From Agrypnia vestita (taxonomy: Eukaryota > Arthropoda > Insecta > Trichoptera > Phryganeidae): DNA of 64,000 nucleotides. The stretch covers positions 1-64,000 of the forward strand of contig JADDOH010002253.1 in assembly GCA_016648135.1 (NCBI GenBank). Direction: 5' to 3'. The position numbers were made by a program, and so were the translations under genes. Under the pieces are notes generated by a model. It was not told the origin of the DNA. It was given only the letters and a program-made list of their open reading frames with translations, and searched no databases. Positions 43,401 through 53,429 of the stretch are shown one piece after another; position 1 is the stretch's first letter, and the number at the start of each line of letters is the position of its first letter.

Positions 43401-43441
<41 letters not shown>
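43330..43441. repeat. Compound TA/CA microsatellite
   Basis: atacacacat, tacatatacatacacacaca and a (TA)n run of about 15 units at 43411-43441. Confidence 0.9.
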
Positions 43442-43447
<6 letters not shown>

Positions 43448-43678
43448 GAAATAAGATTTATATATTGTCTGTAAGAAATAAAACATAAACAAAGGACTAT
43501 ATATTAAAGAATTATACATTTAGACATTGTATATAGGGAGTAAAATCATTCAAACAGAAGCCAACAAAGCGGTTACCAAATGTAGGCAGACTACAAAATG
43601 AAAGCAATGTGTCATACATGACAGCTTTAATTTCATTGCAAAACAATTTTCTGACTATATTAATATGGACTGTATTGA

Positions 43679-43960
43679 CTATATTAATATGGATGACACA
43701 TTGGTCTCATTTTTCGTCCTACCCACACCAAAGAGCCACCTTGTTATTTTATGTTTGAATTCTTTTAACACCTTAAGACCCTTTACGTCTAATGGCAGGT
43801 TATTGTATATTCTTGGAGCACAAAAAAAGAAAAATCTCTGTCCAAACTTTGTGTTCATTCTCGGCACCGTGAAGTTTCCACTTATCTTGCTCTTTGTATC
43901 CCTGGCCTCTGAACGTGCCTGTGTGGATAGGATCTTAAAAAAATTAATTAATATGGATCT
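43679..43960 (-). pseudogene. LINE polymerase C-terminal tail, fragment
   Basis: The minus frame reads VPRMNTKFGQRFFFFCAP, RIYNNLPLDVKGLKV, LKEFKHKITRWLFGVG. It has the same block order as 11593-11919 and a better fit to the insect CR1/Jockey-like consensus (FGxxxFxxxxPxxxNxLP). It is truncated, with no catalytic domain. Confidence 0.65.
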
Positions 43961-45248
43961 GGTGATAGGTATCCACTTTCCTCCCCAGCCGGGTTGTGGA
44001 CCCCTGTCCTCTGCGCAGCTGCCTTAGTACTGACGGATGATTAAGCAGAGAGGTTGATAACAAAAAGTCTGTAACTCTTCCAAGTTTTCTGACCGGAAGC
44101 ACCCATCTGGATTCCTTTTGAGAAGAAGAAAAAACATTGAAAAATTGATAATAAACCGTCCGTTTATTAAGGGGCAAGAGTGATGGGAGATATTCGGGAT
44201 TTTCGGCGAACATCACGAGCATTGTGCATTTTGTTTTGCGTCTTGTCTGCGCTTGCGCGGGAAATGTGTGAATATGTTGTACACGCCAGCTTTAGTTAAC
44301 CGACCTGTACGTACTCCTGAATACGGCTCGTCTTTAAATAAAGTTTATCGGTTTACATAAAATATTCGCTTTTAGAGGGGCCATTCTCATTTTTTTTTAA
44401 AATCGTTATTTTTTTTTCTTTTAAGTAACATTTAAACACTACTTTTAACATTTATAATTATTAAGGTAAGTTGATATTTTTTGTTAAAAATTTCTGATAA
44501 AATTCTTGATTAATAAGTAAATTTGAGAAAAAACTGCAGAGTCCACAGTGGAATAAATTTTTGAACAGGTTGTAATACCTACAAGCTAACAAGTCTTAAT
44601 AAATAATATTATATATCACCAATTTTTTTTGTCTTAGAATGCTATAACTATTAAGTAAGTAGTTTAAGCTATCGAAAACTGACTAATCCAAAAATGACCA
44701 CGGCTAAAAAAATACACAAGTGCCTAGTAAGACACTACAGAAAACAAATCGAAAATAAAAGTGTTCGTCATTAAATTTTTGTTAAAGTCTAAATTGATTG
44801 CTATGGCTATGTTCAAAATATGACTAGGAATTGGATGTAGTGCGAGTATTATAAATACGTAGATCTCTAATACAGTGTGTGGTTATAGTTTTTATTACGA
44901 ATTCTCGGGGTAGCAAAATGCAATTTATATTTTTTTTATTTTGTGTTTAACTTGATAGATTTGAATGATCGATTCAGCGAACCGTGGCTGAATTTAACTA
45001 CCATTACAGTTTACCTCACAGTTAAGTTCGTTTCCATCATGCCGACAGCGTAGAGTTGAGATGTTATGCATGTATGCATTATTATTAAAAATTATTTATA
45101 TATGTGTACATATTATGCTAACACTTAACCTCCCTATTCGATAAAAATCTTAAGAAAAAACAGATGTATTAATTCACGTAGGTACACATGATGTTTGTTT
45201 TGTAATGAGAGAACACGCAGAATTTACGAAATGCCGAATTCAGAGTCA
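43961..45248. other. Unassigned intergenic sequence
   Basis: 43960-44330 is GC-richer and may be 3' retroelement sequence. It ends ..gtctttaaataaagtttatcgg, which contains AATAAA. The rest is AT-rich without recognised content. Confidence 0.4.
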
Positions 45249-45358
45249 ATACTAAGATGATTTAAAGGTTAAGAAGGTACCCTTTAAACGCGCAATTTTC
45301 ACTACAAAATAACGCTTTTAAAGCGTACCTTACTTAATCTTTTAATCATCTAAGTATT
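45249..45358. repeat. Small inverted-repeat MITE P3, copy 2
   Basis: Outer arms aatactaagatgatttaaag and its inverted partner, inner cgctttt / aaagcg. It corresponds to 21878-21978, including a conserved cagagt(a/c)aat just outside the left arm. Confidence 0.8.
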
Positions 45359-45660
45359 AATCTCTATAGTCGCTGTTACACCGTATCGTAATTTATCCAC
45401 TCACCAATGCTTATCACGATAATGTTTGTAGTAAACTTTAAGTTAAACAATGATAGATTTAAGCATTTTATATTTGCACATTTCCGTGAATCACAGTTTC
45501 ACTAAGCACAATACTCTCCTGCAGTCGGTAGGTACGGTATTCATGTTAAATACATAGAAAAACTAACGTTACGGTGGAGGTTCGAATAAATAATCGTACA
45601 AAATTAATTGAGTCCAAACATGTTTTTAATAAATAAACACGAAAGCACAGATTCAAAATT

Positions 45661-45945
45661 TTTATTTTGCCCCAACGTAGGTACATACACATAAAATTAA
45701 AAATTAATTGACATAGTTTTCAGATCGTCCTTGATGAAATCTTGAATAAAATCTTTAGGTAAATTGTTTTCTTCAGGTTCTTTATGTTTTTACAATTTTA
45801 AACATTTTCTTAGTAAATACTTCAAATTTTTAAAAATAAGTTCAAAAGTCTTAAGCGGAGTCTTCATCTTCAGAGAGTATTTAGGATATTTGTGCATATA
45901 CCGTACATACATTTTGCTGCAGCTTTTTTCCGTCAAAACCATCGA
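45661..45945 (-). pseudogene. Possible terminal exon of a small minus-strand gene, interrupted by one stop
   Basis: On the minus strand a strong acceptor (cttttttatctctttttcac..cag) precedes 45945. The frame SMVLTEKSCSKMYVRYMHKY, PKYSLKMKTPLKTF, ...LLRKCLKL meets TAA at 45792-45790. In the same frame 30 more codons follow (KHKEPEENNLPKDFIQDFIK, then DDLKTMSINF) to a second TAA (45699-45697). AATAAA lies 30 nt later at 45666-45661. The charged, K/E/D-rich ending and the poly(A) signal look genuine. The upstream part may start at an ATG at 46247 with donor GTAAAT after 46187, but the phases do not join cleanly. No family is recognised. Confidence 0.35.
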
Positions 45946-46387
45946 CTGTGAAAGTGAAAAAGAGATAAAAAAATTGAGCAATTGGATTTATTATTTGGTA
46001 AGTGTCAGACTTGTTTTTATAGATAAACCCTTTTATCGTCTATTCATTAAATATGTATTTGAATAATCCTACAGTTAAAGAAGGCAGGGTTCGTTTTATT
46101 GAAGGCTTTTATTACACGTGTCTGTTCAGTAACACTCGGACTTATGCTAATTGTTTTCAATACATATTTGTTTTAGATAAATTTACCATAAATAATCATC
46201 TGAAGATAGTTTCTTGGAATGCTCGTTTTTTTATGCATTGCACTCATATTGCTTTTCAAATCAGAAGTTCTCAATCACTGAAATAAAACAAAAAAGGTAT
46301 TATTTATTGCATGATCCTCAATGTAAAGGTTCCATATTATTTGAACACCAAGCATTTATGATAAGTTTATGTATTCTGTTTAACTTT

Positions 46388-46536
46388 TTATGTGTAACAT
46401 CTTTCCTCTCGTTTTTTGCAATCTGTGGCAGTGATTTCGTGAAAATGGACGGAAATGCAGGAAATAAGACAATTTCATATGAACAATGAACGCGCGCGAG
46501 GCGCGCGACGGAAGGGGCATCGTTTATAAACAGTGA
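46388..46536 (+). repeat. Dispersed repeat P4, copy 2
   Basis: Same order of blocks as 31857-32010, with the CG-rich core duplicated here (gcgcgcgaggcgcgcgac). Confidence 0.7.
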
Positions 46537-46835
46537 AATCTGACAGCCGCATATTAAATGATATTAATGTGTTGCGTAAACAAAACGTGAGAATTACGAC
46601 TTTCAAGCGATAATTTTTTTTGATATAATGAAAGGTTGATATGTTAGTTAGAGAATTCATTTTCTTTCGAGGAAAATAAGACGGCGCGGATCAAATCAAA
46701 AACCTTCTATCACCTAAAAAATATCATATTTGGACATTGACAGACTAGCTTCAGAAATGTCAGTTTTACAAACATGTTGCGTATTGTTGATATTCAATAT
46801 GCAATATCTAGATGTAGGTATTTGACTTATAAAAT

Positions 46836-47280
46836 TAAACCCGCCGGATTCCATAGAATAAATATGCAAAATTTGGATCAGATCGGTCAAACGGTGTAGA
46901 TTTGTACAAAAAAACAGCGATAGGGGTGGGGTAAAGGGAGAGGGGGTAAATGTCACCTTTGTTACCCCGCCGGGTCTTGAAGAATAAGTATGCAAAATTT
47001 GGGTCAGATCGCTCAAACGTGTAGATTTGTACAGAAATACAGAATATATCTAGGGGAGGGGGTTGAGTAAAGGGGGAGGGGGGAAATGTTGCCTGTATTA
47101 CCCGCCAGATCCTAAAAAATAAAATTGCAATTTTTCAGTGCAATCGGTCGAACGGTGAAAAGGGGGAGGGGAGAAATGTCACCATTGTTACCTACCGAGT
47201 CCTAAAGTTGAATCGGATAAACGGTGTCCATTTGTATTGTGAACAGACAGGCAGACATTGAGTTTTATCGGTATAGATGA
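46836..47280 (+). repeat. Tandem ~110-130 bp repeat R, array A, with RTE-like tail
   Basis: About four units of: acccgccgggtcctaaa, ataagtatgcaaaatttggg, tcagatcggtcaaacggtgt, agatttgtac and a ggggagggg stretch, aaatgtcacc(t)ttgttacc. The end is agacaggcagacattgagtt followed by ttatcggtatagatga, a 3' tail style typical of RTE-type retroelements. Confidence 0.8.
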
Positions 47281-47963
47281 AGAAAATAATACGAAAGTGT
47301 AGCCCAAAAATAAATGTTTAAATATTATGAACGTAAAAAATTATTCAAATAGTATCTACCTACCCACTAATTCTGTCGATCAACGTGTCAAAATTCAAAA
47401 TTATTGTGACAAATTGGAAACTGCAAAGGTTTTGTTTAATAAAATTCAATTATTTACGAAAAATAGCACAAGGGACGCGTACACAGCCTAGAGTGAGACT
47501 TAAGTTGTCTCGACCTGCTCTTGGCTAGGGCATTAGTAGGGACGGAGTTCTAGGTGGAAAAATTCATATTGAAACTTGCATTTAAAATACGTTTGTATTA
47601 TGGAACACGCGCAGAAATGCTATGTATGCATTATTTAATATATGGAAATTGGTATTCTTTTTTTTAAATTTTACAATAGCTGTACGTACCCGGCGTTGCA
47701 CGTGTTGAGGATTAAGTTAAAAATAAGATTGTGAGGGGAAACAAAGGTTCCATTGTTTTGTAAGTACAGATTTGCATTGAAAATTTATCAGGGGGAGATG
47801 AAGGGGTAAAAGGGGAGGGTGGAAATGTTGCCTATGTTACCCGATGGGTTTAAAGAATAAACTGATAAATAAACGGTGTAGATTTGTACAGAAAATATAT
47901 CATGTGAGGGTGTGGGGTAAAGGGGGAGGAGGTAAATGTGAAAAATTTGGGTCAGATCGGTCA

Positions 47964-48513
47964 GTGAATGTTACCCACCGCTTACCCAGGACCGTTCTAA
48001 GAGCAAAAGTTTCCTTATCGGTCCTACTCAATCGTCTCCAGGTTGACATTTTTCTTACACTACTTTGCAAGACCGTGCGACTCCGCAGCGGTCGTATAAA
48101 CCGCCGCGGGACAGAAACAAACCTTTCACTGTCTCCAACATGAAACAAGTCTTTATTAAAAAAAAAAAAAATGTACATGAAATAAAGAGTGGTATAACTT
48201 AAAAATAAAACACAAACAAAATCATAAGTAAAACAAAACAGAATTAAATACAATGTGAAATTTATTTTTTCCGCGTTTTTAATTTAGTTTCAGTGGGGAA
48301 TTATTTTCCCTCTGGTGAGTGCTGCTCCTGCACGAAGTATTCGTTTTTCTGCCGGTTCTGACTTCGTTGCCGGAAGTCATCGTGTTTTTCTTTTTGTTTG
48401 TCATCCATTATCCCCTTCAGGGGCGGTTTACATTGTACGACTTCAAGCCATCCACTGCCGCCACCGTGGGACTTTTCTATAATTATTTTATTATTGTTAC
48501 ATTAATTTATTAT
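47964..48513. mobile_element. 550-bp insertion in array B with 13-bp flanking direct repeat
   Basis: gtcagatcggtca stands on both sides (47951-47963, 48514-48526), consistent with a retroposition target duplication. The insert has an internal A13 run (about 48157-48170). On the minus strand a 55-codon frame ends at 48301 (..GIMDDKQKEKHDDFRQRSQN..QEQHSPEGK). A second block (STWRRLSRTDKETFALRT) lies at about 47985-48050. These look protein-like, but I recognise no family. Confidence 0.5.
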
Positions 48514-48679
48514 GTCAGATCGGTCAAACGGTACAGATTTGCATTAAAAATACACCTTGGCGAGGGGTAAAGGGGAAGAGGGAAAATGCCATTTATGTTA
48601 TCCGCCGGGTCCTAAATAATAATTACCCAAAAGTTAAGTCGGGAGAAGAAAAATGTCGTCATTGTTACCCGCCGGGTCT

Positions 48680-49762
48680 TTAAGAGGCCCCAGTACAAGA
48701 ATTTCGTATTTGCTCTCGATTTTGTTAAATTTAACGTAAACTTATTAAATCATTTTGCAAAACCCATAGCTAAACTGACTTTTAATCAATTTTATTATGA
48801 TAGATCCATTTACTCTTGAAGCATTTCCTTAAAAGAATATGAACAAATATATAACCCCGAAACACTATTTTAGTTTTCATGCAATAGAGTTATCTTTGGT
48901 ACACTAATCTCGAATAATTTCAAATAAAGACCATATATTTTATTTATAAATTGATTGTCTAAAGTTTGAAAAAGGAGTGGTGCTATTCAGACGTTAATAT
49001 TTTTCGACAAGTTGTTAAATATATCGTTTTAAAAAAGACAAAAATTAAATGTTCTGTTTCCTATGTTGCGGTATCCATAAAACCGATAAAATGTCGATTA
49101 TTTTAATTAAATTTTACATGCGTACTAAGAAAACTTCACTGTCATTAATATAAAATATTTAAATAATCAAAAATATCAAAAATAATCGTATAGTCTGTTA
49201 TGGCCGTGCGCGTCGCGATGGGCGCGGGGGGGCCGCGCACCGCAGCGCGCCGCGCACGATTTAATTGATTCGACTTCTTGAGTATGAGGTATAATTTTTT
49301 GAATATTTTTATATTAATGATAGTGAAATTTTCTTAAAACGCATGTAAAATTTAATTAAAATAATCGATGTTTTAATGATTTTACGGATACTGCAATATA
49401 GGAAAAAAGTTTAATTTATGTCTTTTTTAAAACGATATATTTAACAACTTGTCTAAAAATATTAATGTCTGAATAGCACCACTTCTTTTTCAAACTTTAT
49501 ACAATCAATTTGTAAATAAAATATATGGTCTTTATATGAAAATATACGAGATTAGTGTACCAAAGATAACTCTATTGCGTGAAAACTAAAATGGTGTTTC
49601 GGGGTTATATATTTGTTCATATTTTTTTAAGGAAATGCTTCAAGAGTAAATGGATCTATCATAATAAAATTGATTAAAAGCCTGTTAGCTTTGGGTTTTG
49701 CAAAATGATTTAATAAGTTTACGCGAAAGCAAATACGAAAATCGTGTATTGGGGCCTCTTAA
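48680..49762. mobile_element. TTAA-flanked 1.08-kb foldback element with ~500-bp arms
   Basis: TTAA at 48680-48683 and 49759-49762; ends TTAAGAGGCCCCAGTACAAG and, inverted, TTAAGAGGCCCCAATACACG. Nearly the whole element is an inverted repeat. For example aaatggatctatcat / atgatagatccattt and ccatatattttatttataaa appear on both sides. The unpaired centre (about 49196-49262) is extremely GC-rich (gccgtgcgcgtcgcgatggg..). It is non-coding and inserted in array B. Confidence 0.9.
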
Positions 49763-50432
49763 TCATAAGTATGCAAAAAATTGGGTCAGATCGGTCAAAC
49801 GGTGCAGATTTGCATTGAAAATATATAAGACGAGGGGTAGGGTAAAGTGGGAGAGATAGGATAAAGGGGGAGGGAGAAAAGGTCACTCATTTTATCCGAC
49901 GGGTCCTAAATAAGAAGTACGTTAAATTTGAGTCAGATTGGTCCAACGGTACAGATTTGCATTGAAAATATATAAGGGGGAGGAGAAGGGGTACAGGTGG
50001 AGGGGAGGAGTGTCACCTATGTTACCCGCCAAGTCCTAAAGAATAAGTTTGCAAATGTTGAGTCCGATCGGTCGAACGGTATAGATTTGCATTGAAAATA
50101 CATCGTGGGGAGAGGAAGGGGTAAAAGAGGAGGGGACAAATGTCATTTATGTTACCCGCCGTGTCTTTAGGAATAAGTAAGCAAAATTTGAGTTGAATCG
50201 AACAAACGGTGTAGATTTTTATAGAGAACAGACAGATAGACATTGAGTTTTATAGGTATAGATAGCGTGTCTTGCTCTTACGTCCAACAGATGGCGCTGT
50301 TTTACAAAAAAACTTTTTTTTGGTATCGTTCTAAATATTATGTCTCATACTACTATAAATGTAGCGCTTTTTTTTCAAATAATTTGTGCGAAATCGAATG
50401 GAACGTTGTGTTGTGTCAAAATTTCAAAGGAA

Positions 50433-51057
50433 TAAGCCATGTATTCACTAGGGGACAAATTGCCCCTCAACATCACGCGCGGCATCGAATCTACGTGACA
50501 TTACAACGTCGCGCAATGTTCCGCGACGTCACGCACCTCTACGTGCCGTGGCAACGTTGCCATGCGCACGGTCCCCGAGCGAGCTCACCGCGACATCGCG
50601 CCGCGTGTCAGTAGGTACCTTGGTTATGTTTACAAGTGAATGCGCAAGCGCTGTACTGTATAGCACTCAACATGACATCAGTGTGGGGAAACGAGATTGT
50701 TATCCAACTGATCGAGCTATATATATATATTATAGCGCTGTAATTGCAAGTCTGATGATCCGTCAGACATTCGAAGATCGCATAGAATATCCATCCTTCT
50801 TTCTCTTTGCAGTAAATAATTTCGCACCCACCACCTTTTTCTCCTCTTTCGTTTCGACAAACTCGTTAGAATAAATAGATGCGCAGCACTAATCATCATA
50901 ACCTCATCGGGCGACATTTCTGCGACAAGTGATATGTGAGTCCCGGTGTACACACGTCAAATGACCGCGTCATTGTCCCCGAAACATGAGCGTAGATGTT
51001 GATGCGACATGCCGCGCGGAATGTTTCGCGATTTGTCCCCTAGTGAATACATGGCTA
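50433..51057. mobile_element. 625-bp inverted-repeat element, probable TA target
   Basis: Left agccatgtattcactagggg then acaaattg; right inverted agccatgtattcactagggg then acaaatcg. Both are followed by a CG-rich subterminal block with cgcgcggcat(c/g). TA lies at each border. Open frames inside are compositional. Confidence 0.8.
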
Positions 51058-51769
51058 TAGTTGAAGAACTTTAGGAGATTTAAGATTTTGGAGAATCGAA
51101 CATTTACATTTTTATTTATATAATTAAATAATAGGTATATAAGAATAAAGTAGGTATATTTAAACATCTTCATATTTGAATTCAACGTTATGCCAACATT
51201 TCAATTCATTTCATTCGGTAAAGAACTTTCAGAGATTAGCGATTTTGTAGAAACGAACATTAATATTTTTATTTATATAGATGTTGGATATAAAAACAAA
51301 GGCAGCAATATTCAAAAAAATAAAAAATGCTTTTTTGTTTGAAGATTACTAATTTAAAATGTACTGAATTTTAGATTTTATGTGTCTATCCCTTCCAAAA
51401 TCAAGTTTCCTATAAATTTATAGAGTATGTTTCCTATAAAATCTCGAATAAACTACATTATAAATTAATAATCCTCGATGACTGCGTATATTATTTTAAA
51501 TGTAAACCAGTGAAATGTTTAAAGTGTCAAATAAATAAAAATAAAAATTGTTTCTTACATTTGTTAAAAATTTATTTGTTTATTGTTTATACATTTACTT
51601 TTACTGTGTGTAGAATGAATTTAAGAATTTAAACTATGTTTATTTTAAATCATTTGAGTTACGGATGTGTACTAAATATTCTTCGCGTTAATAACTTACT
51701 AAAGTTAGTAAAATATCCTCGATTAAAGTCTCACTGGTATCAATCAATTAATCTCGAAAACCTTTTATG
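51058..51769. other. AT-rich with a diverged local duplication
   Basis: gaagaacttta(g)gagatt..gaacattta.atttttatttatata occurs at about 51063-51130 and again at 51222-51285. No gene is seen. Confidence 0.55.
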
Positions 51770-52190
51770 CCTAGTGGGTAGGGCGGGTGCCCGCGACGTG
51801 TCAGCGCGCACACATCAGTGGTGCTTTTAATAACTAGTGATTCATGGCGATCATTTTCTGAAGTGGTTTTGGAATTTGAGGGGTAATTTTTCATGTCAAA
51901 ATGCCGCGCATCTGCGGCGGGAGCGGGGGGGGTGCCGGCACTCGGCTGGACGAAGTGCATTCCGCGTTCGTGACGCGGACGAGTTGGCATACTGACATTT
52001 CTTCATTTTTTCCTCACCCGCGATTCTTTGTTCGCATAACGGAAGGAATAAATATACGGCCGTCAAGAATGTCCAATCAAGTAATACGCGCGGGACATTT
52101 GCTCGTGTGACGACGAAATATCAAATTAGAGGCGCCGTCAGGTTGGCGATCGGCGCTTTCGCCACCTGCGCGAAATCCTCTCTAGGATCT
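51770..52190. other. GC-rich unassigned block
   Basis: Much richer in G+C and CpG than its surroundings (tagggcgggtgcccgcgacg ... ggcgatcggcgctttcgcc). Open frames on both strands are explained by composition. It may be a decayed transposon or a captured CpG-rich region. No start or end was found. Confidence 0.4.
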
Positions 52191-52249
52191 AATTCTACAA
52201 ATCATATTAAGACGCATCAAAGGATAAAAGGAATATTTATATCTCGTAT

Positions 52250-52525
52250 CCTGAGAGTTGTTGTATAATATTGTAATTTCGTCAATGTTAACGTTTTATT
52301 TATAGGTTTGAAATTAATGAATTCGATCAATCAGAATGCTCTAAAACGTAAAAAAATGTTAAATAAATCACAAATTTGTTTACGTTTTACAGCTTTCTGA
52401 TTGATTGAATTAATTTATTTGAAACCTGTCAAACTTAAAACGTCAACATTGACGACATTACAATGTTATACAATCGGCCGTATTCTGAAAATAGCAATAT
52501 TATTTTTATCAGAATACGGCCGATT
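52250..52525. repeat. Palindromic MITE family P1, copy 3
   Basis: Inner gaattcgatcaatcagaatg / ctttctgattgattgaatt. The right terminus cggccgtattctgaaaatag is itself mirrored by atcagaatacggccga. Confidence 0.75.
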
Positions 52526-52714
52526 ATGTACAAGCGGTAAATACAAACATACACCAACACACATAATTCTCGCGGGCAAAGTTTTTGTAAACCTATCTAT
52601 TTTTTTTTTGTTAAAATATTATGTCAGAATTTTTTATTTTTAATAATTCCTCGATGACATTATTTATTGTCTATGTGCAAGTGTTCTCACAAAATGCACC
52701 ATGATACAGTATTA

Positions 52715-52905
52715 AGCGAATTACATATATTTCGGCCGAGAGTTACGGCTGTGAAAACAGCGCCAAAGGCCGCGGTTTCGAAGCTCACTCCAGGCCAGCA
52801 AGTTAGTCCTATTTTTATAGCACAAACGTTTAACTTAGTATGAAAATAGTAAGAATATTGATGTGACACGTATTCCGTGTTCGCATGTCTATTTTTTAAA
52901 AATAA
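52715..52905 (+). mobile_element. tRNA-derived SINE, copy 2
   Basis: The head has a box-B-like ggtttcgaagctcactcc. The body gccagcaagttagtcctatt, aatagtaagaatattgatgt, gacacgtattccgtgttcgc matches 8388-8566 on the opposite strand. The A-rich tail is at about 52892-52905. The tRNA-like head differs more than the body. Confidence 0.75.
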
Positions 52906-53027
52906 ATAAATTATATAATCTGTTTCATTTGTATAACAAATTACATACTTTTAAGTTAAGAATCGTAATAAATGTAGTTACCTTTATGCAACTAACTGTG
53001 TAAGTTAACTGACATTGATGTTTGAAA

Positions 53028-53077
53028 ATCGTAGGTATATCATACAATACTTGAGTATTGTATGATATACCTACGAT
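53028..53077. repeat. Perfect 24-bp palindrome, 2-nt loop
   Basis: atcgtaggtatatcatacaa + tact (53028-53051), loop tg, and the exact inverse (53054-53077). The stem would be fully paired. Confidence 0.9.
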
Positions 53078-53207
53078 ATTGATATCGCAGATTATAAAAT
53101 CGTATATAGGTACCCAGTGTCACAGACTAGAAAATATTAACATAATCAGTTGGATTTACTTATTTTAGGTTACAAAGTCTACTTTAAAATAAACTCTTCT
53201 ACTTATT

Positions 53208-53429
53208 AATGAAGATCTTTAGGAACAAAACCGCGATCGAAGAATGAAGTGTGATCTTCGCTCGTGCTGCAGCAGGCCGGACACGAGCACAGATGATGAT
53301 GAAGAATTCAATTCTAAGAAGCAGCCACAGCAGGCTATGGAAATATCGGGAAGACTCCAACGCGACGAACATCTGTCGACCCTGTGGAAAGAATTGGGAG
53401 AAGCAATTAAAGTCAATATCTTGCATTAA
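53208..53429 (+). other. GC-balanced coding-like segment, unassigned
   Basis: A plus frame from 53244 reads MKCDLRSCCSRPDTSTDDDE, EFNSKKQPQQAMEISGRLQR, DEHLSTLWKELGEAIKVN and stops at 53429. It is hydrophilic, with an acidic run, and stands out from AT-rich surroundings. No start context, splice site or family was recognised. Overlapping frames on the same and the opposite strand are also open, so this could be captured exon sequence or chance. Confidence 0.25.

Larger units (their letters stand above)
47688..50272 (+). repeat. Tandem repeat R, array B, with two large insertions
   Basis: It opens with ctgtacgtacccggcgttgc, a phrase that often begins such elements. Units at about 47770, 47850, 48515, 48610, 49765, 49905, 50030 and 50160 match array A. 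It ends in the same tail (agacagatagacattgagtt..ttataggtatagata). It is interrupted by 47964-48513 and by the foldback 48680-49762. The G-rich half of each unit makes the plus strand locally purine-rich. Confidence 0.8.

Noticed and set aside
43944..44222. Minus-strand 92-codon frame next to the LINE tail
   Set aside because: No polymerase or other domain pattern; it lies just upstream of the LINE tail in a different frame and looks compositional.
47900..48253. Minus-strand 117-codon frame
   Set aside because: It runs through the insertion boundary into array B, so it joins unrelated sequences.
46836..50272. Chromosomal satellite array
   Set aside because: Both arrays end in the same retroelement-like tail and have few units, so an element-internal minisatellite fits better.
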